NCBI RefSeq assembly: GCF_017948455.1
Contig: NZ_JAFFSU010000011.1
Span: forward strand, 186,001-250,000
Length of the DNA: 64,000 bases
Direction of reading: 5' to 3'
From: Streptomyces sp. GESEQ-4
GTDB lineage: Bacteria > Actinomycetota > Actinomycetes > Streptomycetales > Streptomycetaceae
Below the pieces are notes generated by a model. That model saw only the letters and a program-made list of their open reading frames with translations. It was not told the DNA's origin and made no database searches. Within the stretch, counting starts at the first letter, position 1. Each line of letters starts with the position of its first letter. The position numbers and the translations under genes are program-made. This document shows positions 25,616-33,960 of the stretch, piece after piece.

Positions 25616-25762
25616 GAGACTTTAGGCAGCTCCCATGGGGCGAGCCTCGAAGAACAGGGGGCCGATCGGGCTATTGCGGGCAGCTCCAAGGACTGCCCGA
25701 TCCGCTGGCGAGCGTAAGGCCCCCTGTTCACTCGCCCCATGGCAGCTACCGCCCAAAGTCTC
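25616..25762. other. Large nested inverted repeat (possible single-strand origin or structured RNA)
   Basis: The left arm 25,616-25,663 pairs with the right arm 25,719-25,762. Perfectly matched blocks are GAGACTTT, CATGGGGCGAG and GAACAGGGGGCC, each with its complement. Inside lies a second hairpin, GATCGGGC (25,664-25,671) with GCCCGATC (25,695-25,702), plus GGGCAG/CTGCCC. Small bulges separate the blocks. No gene spans it, and the remainder of 25,405-25,811 looks non-coding. In a rolling-circle element such a structure suggests a single-strand origin, but a regulatory RNA is possible. Confidence 0.6.
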
Positions 25763-25811
25763 TGCGGCCGGCGACGTGCCCACGTGCACCGCTCACCAGC
25801 GAAAAGGCGAC

Positions 25812-26117
25812 TCATCGCGCACCGCCGTTGCCGTCCGCGAGTGTCTCCAGAAGCTGAGAGAGCCGGTCCACGTCATCCGGCCATCCCGTCAGCCGGACGA
25901 CCCCGCGGCCGTCCTCGTTCGTCGAGGCGACAGCGCGTACAGCGGACAGCTCGAAGCCCGAGCCCAGGAGCGCCCGGTTAAACCGATCGGCAGCCTCACG
26001 CGCCTCGCGCCAACCCGCGATGTAGTCGACGCCAGACACCCAGAGACACGAGTCCGCGCCTGTCACGTCGAGCCCGTCGCTCAGCCAGTCCTCACCGGAG
26101 CCAGTCACCTTGTCCAC
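25812..26117 (-). CDS. Hypothetical protein of 101 residues
   Basis: The protein (VDKVTGSGEDWLSDGLDVTG...) is acidic, with no membrane segment or known motif. It has the pattern DYIAGWREAREAADRFNRALLGSG and ends DRLSQLLETLADGNGGAR. The GTG at 26,117 follows GAGG. It lies between the hairpin region and two terminator-like dyads on the element, so it is likely a small accessory gene. I do not recognise a family. Confidence 0.55.
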   Translation of the reverse strand: MDKVTGSGEDWLSDGLDVTGADSCLWVSGVDYIAGWREAREAADRFNRALLGSGFELSAVRAVASTNEDGRGVVRLTGWPDDVDRLSQLLETLADGNGGAR

Positions 26118-26222
26118 CTCTGCCTCGATCTAGGTAACGGATCATCAATTTCCTTGCACCGGGGCAGAAACGCAGCACGACGGCCCCGGTACCATCAGGC
26201 ACCGGGAACCGCCGTGTTCCCA

Positions 26223-26264
26223 GCCGGGCCACCCTTCGCTTACCAGGGCAGTGGGTGGCCCGGC
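26223..26264. terminator. Hairpin with T-rich tail
   Basis: GCCGGGCCACCC (26,223-26,234) pairs with GGGTGGCCCGGC (26,253-26,264), and CTCTTTTG follows on the plus strand. It lies in the 318-bp gap between two minus-strand genes, a gap in which no gene was seen. Confidence 0.6.
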
Positions 26265-26369
26265 CTCTTTTGGGATGTGAAGCGCGGCCCCTCACTCGGG
26301 AGGGGAGCCCCCGGGGACGTCCGAGGAGCCGCGCCCCTTCGGCCGGAGTGGTCAGACTCCGACCTGTGA

Positions 26370-26429
26370 CCGGGCCGCCGCCCGCTCCCGATCGCGAGGG
26401 AGCAGAGCAACGACATTGCGGCGGCCCGG
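26370..26429. terminator. 12-bp inverted repeat after the ATPase gene
   Basis: CCGGGCCGCCGC (26,370-26,381) and GCGGCGGCCCGG (26,418-26,429) form a perfect stem with a 36-nt loop, ending seven bases beyond the stop of the minus-strand HATPase gene. Its likely role is transcription termination. Confidence 0.5.
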
Positions 26430-26435
26430 CGCCTG

Positions 26436-26990
26436 TCAGGCCAAGTACTCGGCCCTCAACTGATCAAGATCGAAGCGGCACCACACGGTCTTGCCGCCTC
26501 TCGTCCCGGGCGACCACCACACTGATTCCGCCAACCGCTGGGCGATGAACAGCCCGCGTCCCCTGTCCGGCAGCATCGCTTCGACGAAGCCGCCTGCCAG
26601 CTGAGGCGAAGGGAAGTCGCCGGGCGGAAGGTCAGGGGGTGTCGAGTCCTCATCCGTGACACCGAGAACCAGCACTTCAGGCCACGTCATCAAGGTGACA
26701 TCGATGCGCCGTCCGGCGCCCGGCTGTGACAGACGGTCGTCGGGCACCGCGTGATGCACCACGTTGCCGACCAGTTCCGACACGACGAGCTGTGCGGCGT
26801 CGACGGCATGCGGCAGTCCCCAGGTCTGGAGATAGGAACTGACCATGTCCCGCGCGGCTTTGGCACAGTCCGGCGACTCGGCATAGACCGTCAGCGAACG
26901 GAAGTGCCCGTTCGCCGGGTCGTAGATCGACCGACGCGAAGCGCACACTGTCGGGGTGTTCGCTGCGTGTTTGCTCTGCTGTGCTTCCAC
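26436..26990 (-). CDS. Anti-sigma-factor-like ATP-binding protein (HATPase, RsbW type)
   Basis: A 184-residue single-domain GHKL ATPase of the RsbW/SpoIIAB-like kind that is abundant in Streptomyces. The N-box is ELVGNVVHHA, the G1 region is LGVTDEDSTPPDL and the G2 region GRGLFIAQRLAESVWW. Such proteins bind sigma or anti-sigma factors or act as serine kinases; the partner is unknown. It is divergent from the HTH/TPR regulator at 27,197, a pairing often seen on Streptomyces accessory DNA. Confidence 0.8.
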   Translation of the reverse strand: MEAQQSKHAANTPTVCASRRSIYDPANGHFRSLTVYAESPDCAKAARDMVSSYLQTWGLPHAVDAAQLVVSELVGNVVHHAVPDDRLSQPGAGRRIDVTLMTWPEVLVLGVTDEDSTPPDLPPGDFPSPQLAGGFVEAMLPDRGRGLFIAQRLAESVWWSPGTRGGKTVWCRFDLDQLRAEYLA

Positions 26991-27196
26991 CGCGTTCCCT
27001 CCCGAACACTGACGGACTCTGTAGCCCGTCGATCTGTGCAGACCAGTGAACGGCGCAGGAAGCCCAGTCGGGAGAGTTCACCAGGGGGTTCACGTGAACA
27101 CCGGCAAAGACAAAGGGGGTTCGCGAATGAACCCCCAGCGCGATACTGCTGTGACACGATGAACACTCGCTGTCATTCTCGGGTTGGCAGGGGAGC

Positions 27197-28573
27197 ATGA
27201 GCCGAGAGCCGAACGCGCAGTTGATCGCCGTCATGGACGAGGCAGGCGTCTCGAACAAGGGCCTCGCGAAACGCATGACGGACGAAGCCGCCCACCGCGG
27301 CATGGACCTGGGAACAACACACGTCGCCGTCAAGCGCTGGCGCGAAGGCGCAGGCATCAGGCCCCAAACGGCTGCACTCATGGCGGACGTTCTCGCCGCC
27401 AAACTTGGGCGCCGCATCACGCCGGGCGATCTCGGCTTCTTCGACCACACCAAGGCAACAGCGCCCGAGCCGATCGGCTACCCAAGCACCGTCCCCGACC
27501 TCTTGGCCCTGCTGGACGGCGTCACCCAGGAGCACGCCGACGCCCCCGCGTCGGCCCAACTGATCGTGGCAGACGCGGACATCAGCTCCGCCGTCCTGTC
27601 ATGGATGATCGCGCGCCCGGACGGCATCCAGGCCGACAGGCCCGCTCACCAACGAGTAGGCATGCGCGACGTCCGCGCGATCAGAGACGCCGCCGGGATG
27701 TTCATGCAGCTCGACTTCAAGTACGGCGGAGGCCACGGCCACAAGGCACTTCGCCACTACTTCCGCGCCGAAGTACTGCCCCTGCTGGACGCGAGTTTCA
27801 GCGAGAAGGTGGGCACCGCGTTATACGGCGCCGCTGCCGAGATCTCCCAGTTGCTCGCATGGACCGCGTACGACGTCGGCAACCACCGGCTCGCCCACCG
27901 CTACCTGACGTCCACGCTGCGCCTGTCCCAGGTCATCGACGACCGCATGTTCGGCGCCCGCATCCTCGGCAACCTCAGCCACCAGGCCAACTACCTCGGC
28001 AACCACGCCCAAGCCATCCAGCTGGCCCGCGCTGCCGTCTATGGCGCCAAGGGCCGGGCCACCCCGCGCGCCATGGCGCTGAACTCGGCCATGGAGGCCC
28101 GCGCCCTGTCCAACGCGGGCGACGGCATCGCGGCAGCCCGCGCCATGAAGGAAGCAGAGCGCCACTTCGAACGCGCCGAGACGGGCGAAGACCCGGCATG
28201 GCTCGGCTACTTCGACGAAGCGGAACTCATGGGTGAACTCTGCCACTGCTTCCGCGACCTCAAGATGCGCCGCGACGCCGTCGCCCAGGCCCAGCGCGCC
28301 GTAGACAGCACCGACCCGAAGTACGCCCGCACCCTGGGCTTCTGCCGCATGGTCCTCGCCCAAAGCCAGCTACTGAACGGCGAGTTGGAAGCCGCCATCA
28401 CCACCGCAAGCCTCGCAGTCGACGGCGGCGACTCCCTCCAGTCCAACCGCTTCCAGCGCTACGTCACCGACTTCCAGAACGAGGTCAGCGTGCACGCAGC
28501 AAACCCCACCGTGGCCGCCTTCAACGAGAAGGTCCACGATGCGCTCACCCGCCTGGACGAGGACGACGAGTAG
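27197..28573 (+). CDS. HTH plus TPR regulatory protein, NsdA-like
   Basis: The 458-residue protein has an N-terminal helix-turn-helix-like region (NKGLAKRMTDEAAHRGMDLGTTHVAVKRWREG) and helical repeats from about residue 190 that look like TPRs (RLAHRYLTSTLRLSQ, QAIQLARAAVYGAKG, AVAQAQRAVDSTDPKYA). This layout is typical of Streptomyces regulators related to NsdA, which affect sporulation and antibiotic production. The ATG follows GGGGAG. It ends only three bases before the stop of the convergent APH-like gene, so the two transcripts must overlap. Confidence 0.75.
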   Translation: MSREPNAQLIAVMDEAGVSNKGLAKRMTDEAAHRGMDLGTTHVAVKRWREGAGIRPQTAALMADVLAAKLGRRITPGDLGFFDHTKATAPEPIGYPSTVPDLLALLDGVTQEHADAPASAQLIVADADISSAVLSWMIARPDGIQADRPAHQRVGMRDVRAIRDAAGMFMQLDFKYGGGHGHKALRHYFRAEVLPLLDASFSEKVGTALYGAAAEISQLLAWTAYDVGNHRLAHRYLTSTLRLSQVIDDRMFGARILGNLSHQANYLGNHAQAIQLARAAVYGAKGRATPRAMALNSAMEARALSNAGDGIAAARAMKEAERHFERAETGEDPAWLGYFDEAELMGELCHCFRDLKMRRDAVAQAQRAVDSTDPKYARTLGFCRMVLAQSQLLNGELEAAITTASLAVDGGDSLQSNRFQRYVTDFQNEVSVHAANPTVAAFNEKVHDALTRLDEDDE

Positions 28574-28576
28574 CAA

Positions 28577-29491
28577 CTACCAAGGCCGCCAGTCCCGAGG
28601 CGCATCGTCATTCCGCAGACCAGCGATGCGCCGGCGGTACTCGGCCGCAGTCTCCGCATCCTCCTGCACGTTCTGCATGAGCCACGTCGTCATGCCGAAC
28701 TCTTGGATGCCCCGCAGCGTCTCGTAGCCGTGCCAGTCGTACAGGTCGCGCCCGTACCCGGCGACGAAGTCGGCGTACTGGTCGTCGGTCTGCCACCCAA
28801 GGCTGTGGTGCTCGACAGCCGTGACCATGAGATCCCACTCAGGGTGGTCGAAGCAGAAGGCCTCGAAGTCGATCAGGATCACGCGCCCCTGATCATCCAC
28901 CATGAGGTTCTGCACGTGGGCATCTCCGTGCACCGGCCCCTTGGGCGTCTCGAACCTCAACTCCTCGTACTTGTCCAGCAGTTCGCGCCAACGCTTCCGC
29001 AGAAAGACCTTGTCGTCGTCCGGGATGACGGCCCGGTCGAGCCGTAGCTGTTGCTTGTCGAAAGGGTTGAACGAGGGCAGGGCAAGCCCGTCCGGCAGGG
29101 TCAGCGAGTGCAGATCACGCAGGACCCCGCCCAGCTCCCCGTACGTCGCCTTGCGTTCCCCTTCGACGATCAGATGCCAGAAGGTCACGGGGTGGCCATC
29201 GATCAAGAAGGGCTGCTCCAGGTCTTCGATGATGCGCGATGCCGGGAACCCTTCCTCTCCCAGCCACCGCGACACGGCCACCTCGGTGCGGGCTTTGGGC
29301 AGCCACTCTTCCCCCCGAGCCACGCGCACGATCACCGGCACAGAGGCCAGCCGAAACAGCGCGTTCTCCCCGAGACGGATCAGCTCTGCGCCTCTGTCAT
29401 CGAGCCTCGCAGCCCGGCACGCGGCGGCCATCACCCGCGCAGCCCCCGCCGAGGTGAACCCCTCTTCCGATCGAGCAGCGTCAACCGCCAT
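28577..29491 (-). CDS. Aminoglycoside phosphotransferase-family kinase
   Basis: A 304-residue protein of the APH/choline-kinase fold. It has the catalytic loop VHGDAHVQNLMVD (Asp in HGD), the metal-binding IDFEAFCFDHPEWDL, and an N-lobe with VIVRVARGEEW in place of the usual lysine strand. The substrate is unknown; these kinases include resistance enzymes, but also many with metabolic substrates. The gene lies on the element between the regulator pair and the low-GC cargo. The ATG follows GGGAG. Confidence 0.75.
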   Translation of the reverse strand: MAVDAARSEEGFTSAGAARVMAAACRAARLDDRGAELIRLGENALFRLASVPVIVRVARGEEWLPKARTEVAVSRWLGEEGFPASRIIEDLEQPFLIDGHPVTFWHLIVEGERKATYGELGGVLRDLHSLTLPDGLALPSFNPFDKQQLRLDRAVIPDDDKVFLRKRWRELLDKYEELRFETPKGPVHGDAHVQNLMVDDQGRVILIDFEAFCFDHPEWDLMVTAVEHHSLGWQTDDQYADFVAGYGRDLYDWHGYETLRGIQEFGMTTWLMQNVQEDAETAAEYRRRIAGLRNDDAPRDWRPW

Positions 29492-29673
29492 GCCCGTACC
29501 AGCTCCCCTAGTCGCGCGCGATCAACCGACGCACGCCCACGGGTGACCAACCCGACGCACGCCAGACACGACATTGACCGTACCCACCTGCGGACCCTCA
29601 GAGCGAGGACAAGCCTCAAGGAGCGAGCTTCCGCAGGCACCGACAGGAGGGATTCACAAAAACGGACAAACGC

Positions 29674-30996
29674 TCATGAAATATTCTTCTGCGTGACTCT
29701 CCACGGAATCTCTTTAATCGCCGAAACGGTGAGGTGTCGACAACTGATTCGATCGTCCAGTATATCGTTCGTTAGCGGGGAGTTCAGCAGCCTGATCAGT
29801 GCGTTACACGCTTTTATCCCTCCCTTCAGTGGCTTTGCCACCAAAAGGTGGTTATCGACAGCCACTTCTTCGTTACCGGTGATGAGCACTCCCGCAGCGC
29901 GTAAGGTAGAACCTTCAGTAGGACGGGATGTCCTTCTGATTGCTACAAAGGGAGGCTTGAAAAGGCGCCCACCAAATTGCCGCCGTCGAGTGGGAGTGCT
30001 CATTCGACCAGTGCCGGGAAGGTCACGCGCTACCAGGAAGGGCATACTTGGGCCTTCGTGGGGGTCCCGGTTGTCGACCACGGTGCCTACCCGAACCTCG
30101 AATAGATTCCCTACCGCCTCACCGGCTGGCGGCTTACTCCACCAGGAAGCAGTACGTCGAACTGGGTCAGTTCCGCGGAGTTGCGCAACAAGCAAAAAGA
30201 CATCAATATCGGTGTGGTGGTCAAAGACTCCGAGGCGCTCAACATGAGTCACATTGGTTTGAGACTCGACAACTGCTCGCCACTTGGTGAAGTTCGAACC
30301 GCTGCGCAGCGAATCCGGCAAGATGGCGACTATGTGGCCCGCAGGTTTAATGTGCCTCAAAGAGTCCAGTAAAAAAAATGCCGCATTTGATGTCTTCCCT
30401 TGAGCCCAGCTGCAGTCCTTCGAAGCGTGTACACGAGTGAAGGGTGGGTTCAAAACTACAGCATCGACTTGCGCCTGCGCCCGGGTTTGCGCATTGCCCT
30501 GCTCGATATTACTCAAGTATTCCAACGGCCTGGAAAATTGCTCGAATTTTCCGTTAACATCGTGATGCCGCTTGAGAGCCGAGAGCAAGATTCGGCGACG
30601 AGCAGTTTCGACGAACTCTGCATGCAAGTCCCATCCGTAAATTTTTGCGTCCCAGGTTGCGAGCGTTTCAAGAAGCGTTGAACCGATGGGCATGTCTTCA
30701 GTAGCCGCCAGCAACAGGTCACCCGCGCCGCAGGTTGGATCAAGGATGGAGTCGGCCGGGATGGCCCTCAGCACCTCAGCAACCTTTGCCCTAAGGTTGC
30801 TTGGCGTGAAAAAGGCACCCACCTGCCGGCGGTAGCTCAGGGGCACCAAGCGCCTGAGCTCCGCCGCTGAGTGGCCGTCAAGTAGCCTGTCAACCTGCGT
30901 ACGTGCCAGCTCACCGCTGGTATGGAGGCTTCCAAGTACCCCATCGATGTGGGCTGTGTGCTCTAGGTACGCCGCACTGCCTGACGGGCTGTCCAC
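29674..30996 (-). CDS. N6-adenine DNA methyltransferase (orphan)
   Basis: The 440-residue enzyme has the HsdM/Eco57I-like opening GAFFTPSNLRAKVAEVL, SAM motif I LDPTCGAGDLLLAA and catalytic motif IV VVLNPPFTRVH. The C-terminal half (FKPPFVAIRRTSRPT, AVDNHLLVAKPL, LLNSPLTNDIL) resembles the target-recognition parts of type I/IIG enzymes. No restriction or specificity subunit is next to it. Base composition is clearly lower in GC than the genes on its left. The GTG at 30,996 follows AGGAG. It is divergent, by 110 bp, from the GHKL/receiver/MBL operon, and I infer that it marks self DNA for that system or is regulated with it. Confidence 0.85.
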   Translation of the reverse strand: MDSPSGSAAYLEHTAHIDGVLGSLHTSGELARTQVDRLLDGHSAAELRRLVPLSYRRQVGAFFTPSNLRAKVAEVLRAIPADSILDPTCGAGDLLLAATEDMPIGSTLLETLATWDAKIYGWDLHAEFVETARRRILLSALKRHHDVNGKFEQFSRPLEYLSNIEQGNAQTRAQAQVDAVVLNPPFTRVHASKDCSWAQGKTSNAAFFLLDSLRHIKPAGHIVAILPDSLRSGSNFTKWRAVVESQTNVTHVERLGVFDHHTDIDVFLLVAQLRGTDPVRRTASWWSKPPAGEAVGNLFEVRVGTVVDNRDPHEGPSMPFLVARDLPGTGRMSTPTRRRQFGGRLFKPPFVAIRRTSRPTEGSTLRAAGVLITGNEEVAVDNHLLVAKPLKGGIKACNALIRLLNSPLTNDILDDRISCRHLTVSAIKEIPWRVTQKNIS

Positions 30997-31022
30997 GTTC
31001 CAACTCCTGACTGGGGAAGGCC

Positions 31023-31051
31023 TGTTGAGCGGAAGGCCGTAAGGGTACTAT
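31023..31051 (+). promoter_or_regulatory. Possible promoter of the GHKL/receiver/MBL operon
   Basis: A -10-like TACTAT (31,046-31,051) lies 15 bases after TTGAGC (31,025-31,030), or 17 bases after TGTTGA (31,023-31,028). It sits in the 110-bp divergent gap and would give a leader of about 50 bases. Confidence 0.35.
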
Positions 31052-31106
31052 CTCCGCTACTGCTCTTCCTGGCAGGACGTGTCGGCGCGCGCGGTGAGGA
31101 TGTTTC

Positions 31107-33206
31107 GTGGCATCTATGGCAAGCCTGAGGTTCTCTCCAGAAATCTTGCGCCGCTTAGGCGAGGAACTCGTTCCACACCCCGACTTGGGTGTTATCGAGC
31201 TGGTGCGCAATGCTTACGATGCAGATGCGCCAACTTGCTCCGTGGAAATGCACTCCGTTGAAACTCGTGGCGGTCGGATTGTCGTCACGGATACCGGTGA
31301 CGGAATGACCGAGGACGACATTGTCAGTGGATGGTTACTTCTCGGGAAATCATCGAAAGCGGAATCGACGCTCACGAGTAACGGACGTCGAAAGGTTGGG
31401 GAAAAAGGTCTTGGTCGCCTAGCTGCTCTGAGGCTTGGTCGCTATGTGACGCTCACGACGCGCCCGCGCGTTACTCCAGGTGTGCAACACGTGCTGAAAA
31501 TCGACTGGCGTAGCTTTGATGCTGTGGCAGCAGTCGAGGACGTGCAACTCACTATAACGACAATGCCAACGGAAGCAGAGCCGGGCACAAGGATTGAGAT
31601 CGACGATCTCACCACGGCATTCAAGCCAAAAGACGTTGAACGATTGGCAAGAGCTCTGGTCTTGCTGACCGGCCCCTTCCCCGGGCCAGCTGACTTCCGA
31701 GTTGACTTGAATGCTCCTGAGTTTCAAAAGCTCGCCAGTCTCGTTCATCAGTCATTCTTTGAAGAAGCAGAATATCGAATTGTCGCTGAACTGAATGATG
31801 ATGGTCGCGCCTCCGCCACCCTTTATGACTGGCATGGCGAGAAGATCGCCAGTGGCGGACATAGTGCGGTGAGCTCTGCAGGATCAGAGCGCGGGGATTC
31901 TCCCCTTGCCTACTTCACGCCAGCTGCTCAGTTCGAGCTGTGGACATTTAATCTGAGCGCCAATGCATTCGCTATACGCGGGTCGAGGCATAAGGTGTCA
32001 GAGGTTAGGAACTGGCTCCGGTCTGTCGGAGGCGTGCACCTCTATCATCGAAATCTGCGAGTGCACCCTTACGGTGATGAGGGACATGACTGGCTGGACA
32101 TGAACCTGCGTAGGGTACGCAGTCCCGAGTTGCGTCCTGGCACGAATACTTCCGTGGGGCGCGTCAGCGTCATAGACGAGGAGCAACGTCTTACCCCCAA
32201 GACTGACCGGACAGGTTTTCTCGAAACACCTGAGTTTGTTGAACTAGCGCGTTTTGGGCGCAACGTCTTGGACTGGGCCGCGAAAGAACTCTTGCGGCGC
32301 CGCGAAAAGGAAAAGGGAGAGAAGCAACAAAAGGCCGGAGACAAAGTCGAGAACGCCATTAACAGACTTCAAGACACTGTCAATAAGCTTCCTCCGCAAC
32401 AGCGCAGAGAGGTATTGGAAGCTACGAACTTCTTGCGGTCTGCTTTTGATGAGAAAGTTCGAGCTGTCGAGGACGATCTTCTCCTCTACCGAACGCTCAG
32501 CACGGTTGGAACCACAACCGCTGTTTTTGCGCATGAGACGAAGCAACCCGTGGACTTGATCGATCAGGCTTCCAGCGTCATCGCTCGACGTGCGGCACGG
32601 CTTTTGAAGGATGACTATGCGAAGAATCTTTCTGAGCCTGTAGAAACAGTCCGGCGAGCCGCGGACTCCCTACGAACCTATGCTGACATTCCATTGCGCC
32701 TGTTGCAGCGCAGAAAGCGGCGACCCAAGGTCGTTGATGTCAACGAGGTTGCTGCCGACATTGTCGCACTCTTCGGCCCGCATCTTGATGGTGCGAATAT
32801 TGCTGTTGAGCTGCAATTGGCTGAAGGCGGAGCTCCCGTAAAGGCAACTGTCGCAGCAATCGAAGCCATCCTGGCCAACTTGCTTGCCAACGCTACGTAC
32901 ATCTTCACGCAGCCACATGCCGGGGGCACATCAGAAAGGCTGATTGTAATCAAAACCGACCTCAGTCCAGATTCGGTCTTTGTCACCGTGATGGACAATG
33001 GCCCGGGCATTGATACATCAAAGCTTTCAATTGATGATATCTGGCTGCCAGGAACTACCACGCGCGAGGATGGGACAGGTCTCGGTCTAACGATAGTTAG
33101 GGATGCCACAAGAGATCTAAAGGGCGAAGTCTTCGCCAAGCCTGTAGGGGAAATGGGCGGTGCAGAATTCAACGTCGAGCTTCCGCGCGTCACGTCGCTA
33201 TCCTGA
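31107..33206 (+). CDS. Protein with two GHKL ATPase modules: Hsp90/MORC-like N-terminus and histidine-kinase C-terminus
   Basis: The 699-residue protein has an N-terminal GHKL ATPase of the Hsp90/MutL/MORC kind (N-box VRNAYDADA with Asn35, DTGDGM at 62-67, GEKGLGR at 98-104). A middle region follows to about 390, then a charged coiled coil (about 395-470). A histidine-kinase core comes last: an H-box AVFAHETKQP with His476, N-box NLLANATY with Asn595, DNGPGI near 630 and GTGLGL near 656. No membrane segment or periplasmic sensor is present, so it senses something in the cytoplasm, perhaps DNA or a phage protein. The GTG at 31,107 follows GAGGA. The receiver gene comes next, so phosphotransfer from His476 to that protein is inferred. 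Confidence 0.82.
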   Translation: MASMASLRFSPEILRRLGEELVPHPDLGVIELVRNAYDADAPTCSVEMHSVETRGGRIVVTDTGDGMTEDDIVSGWLLLGKSSKAESTLTSNGRRKVGEKGLGRLAALRLGRYVTLTTRPRVTPGVQHVLKIDWRSFDAVAAVEDVQLTITTMPTEAEPGTRIEIDDLTTAFKPKDVERLARALVLLTGPFPGPADFRVDLNAPEFQKLASLVHQSFFEEAEYRIVAELNDDGRASATLYDWHGEKIASGGHSAVSSAGSERGDSPLAYFTPAAQFELWTFNLSANAFAIRGSRHKVSEVRNWLRSVGGVHLYHRNLRVHPYGDEGHDWLDMNLRRVRSPELRPGTNTSVGRVSVIDEEQRLTPKTDRTGFLETPEFVELARFGRNVLDWAAKELLRRREKEKGEKQQKAGDKVENAINRLQDTVNKLPPQQRREVLEATNFLRSAFDEKVRAVEDDLLLYRTLSTVGTTTAVFAHETKQPVDLIDQASSVIARRAARLLKDDYAKNLSEPVETVRRAADSLRTYADIPLRLLQRRKRRPKVVDVNEVAADIVALFGPHLDGANIAVELQLAEGGAPVKATVAAIEAILANLLANATYIFTQPHAGGTSERLIVIKTDLSPDSVFVTVMDNGPGIDTSKLSIDDIWLPGTTTREDGTGLGLTIVRDATRDLKGEVFAKPVGEMGGAEFNVELPRVTSLS

Positions 33207-33258
33207 AGCCCGGTAAATTTCGTTTTACTGCCACTTAGGAATGTAGGAGAAAACCATA

Positions 33259-33960
33259 GTGAACGTGCTGGATCGTCCGCTCCGGCCTGGCGATCCCATC
33301 GCGATCATTGAGGATGAAGAGGTAAACAGGCGCACGACAGGATGGATCGTCGAGGAAGCCGATTTCACTCCTGTTCCTGTTTCTCGCATCCCGACGTCGT
33401 TAGACGAGCTCTTTGCGGAAATTGAAGACAAAGCAGTTGCCGTGCTTTGCGATCACCGCTTAGGGCGTGGAGGCAACGTATCCTATTATGGTGCCGAAGT
33501 GGTCGCCAAGAGCAATCGCAGGAAGATTCCGGCAGTTCTTCTCACTAGTTATGCCAATAGTGACGAGAATTCGAGCATCCGGCGATGGCGGTCTGAAATC
33601 CCCATGCTGTTGAGTCGAGGGGCGGATAGCGATCCAGAACGGCTGGCGCAGGCTTTTTCTCTCGCAGAGGAAGAATGCCGGGGAGTATACATCGAGTCAC
33701 GCAAGCCTTACCGCGTCATCGTGCGTGTGCAGGATTGTCGGTACGGGCCCGAAGAGGTAGTCGCGGAGTGTGTAGTCACGGCCTGGCAACCACGCACTAC
33801 TATTGACGTGCCGGCGTCGATGATTACGGAGTACCTGGATACACCGATCGACCACCTCGTGGGTAAACGACTCAGCGCCGAAGTGAATATCTATGCCCCT
33901 ACAGCGGGCGAGTTGTACTTTCGCGACTTTAGAATGGGGCCGGGGGTTCCTACAGGATGA
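33259..33960 (+). CDS. Response-regulator-like protein with receiver domain and unknown C-terminal domain
   Basis: The 233-residue protein has a receiver (REC) domain in residues 12-125. The acidic pocket is in IAIIEDEE (Glu18-Glu21), the likely phospho-acceptor is Asp65 in VLCDHRLG, and Thr96/Ser97 are in LLTSYA. The conserved lysine near the end of a receiver is not visible: the matching stretch reads PMLLSRGAD. The C-terminal 100 residues (YRVIVRVQDCRYGPEEVV, TIDVPASMITEYLDTPIDHLVGK) contain no DNA-binding helix-turn-helix that I can see, so it probably acts through protein contacts. It starts at a GTG after GGAG and overlaps the MBL gene by four bases (ATGA). Confidence 0.8.
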   Translation: MNVLDRPLRPGDPIAIIEDEEVNRRTTGWIVEEADFTPVPVSRIPTSLDELFAEIEDKAVAVLCDHRLGRGGNVSYYGAEVVAKSNRRKIPAVLLTSYANSDENSSIRRWRSEIPMLLSRGADSDPERLAQAFSLAEEECRGVYIESRKPYRVIVRVQDCRYGPEEVVAECVVTAWQPRTTIDVPASMITEYLDTPIDHLVGKRLSAEVNIYAPTAGELYFRDFRMGPGVPTG

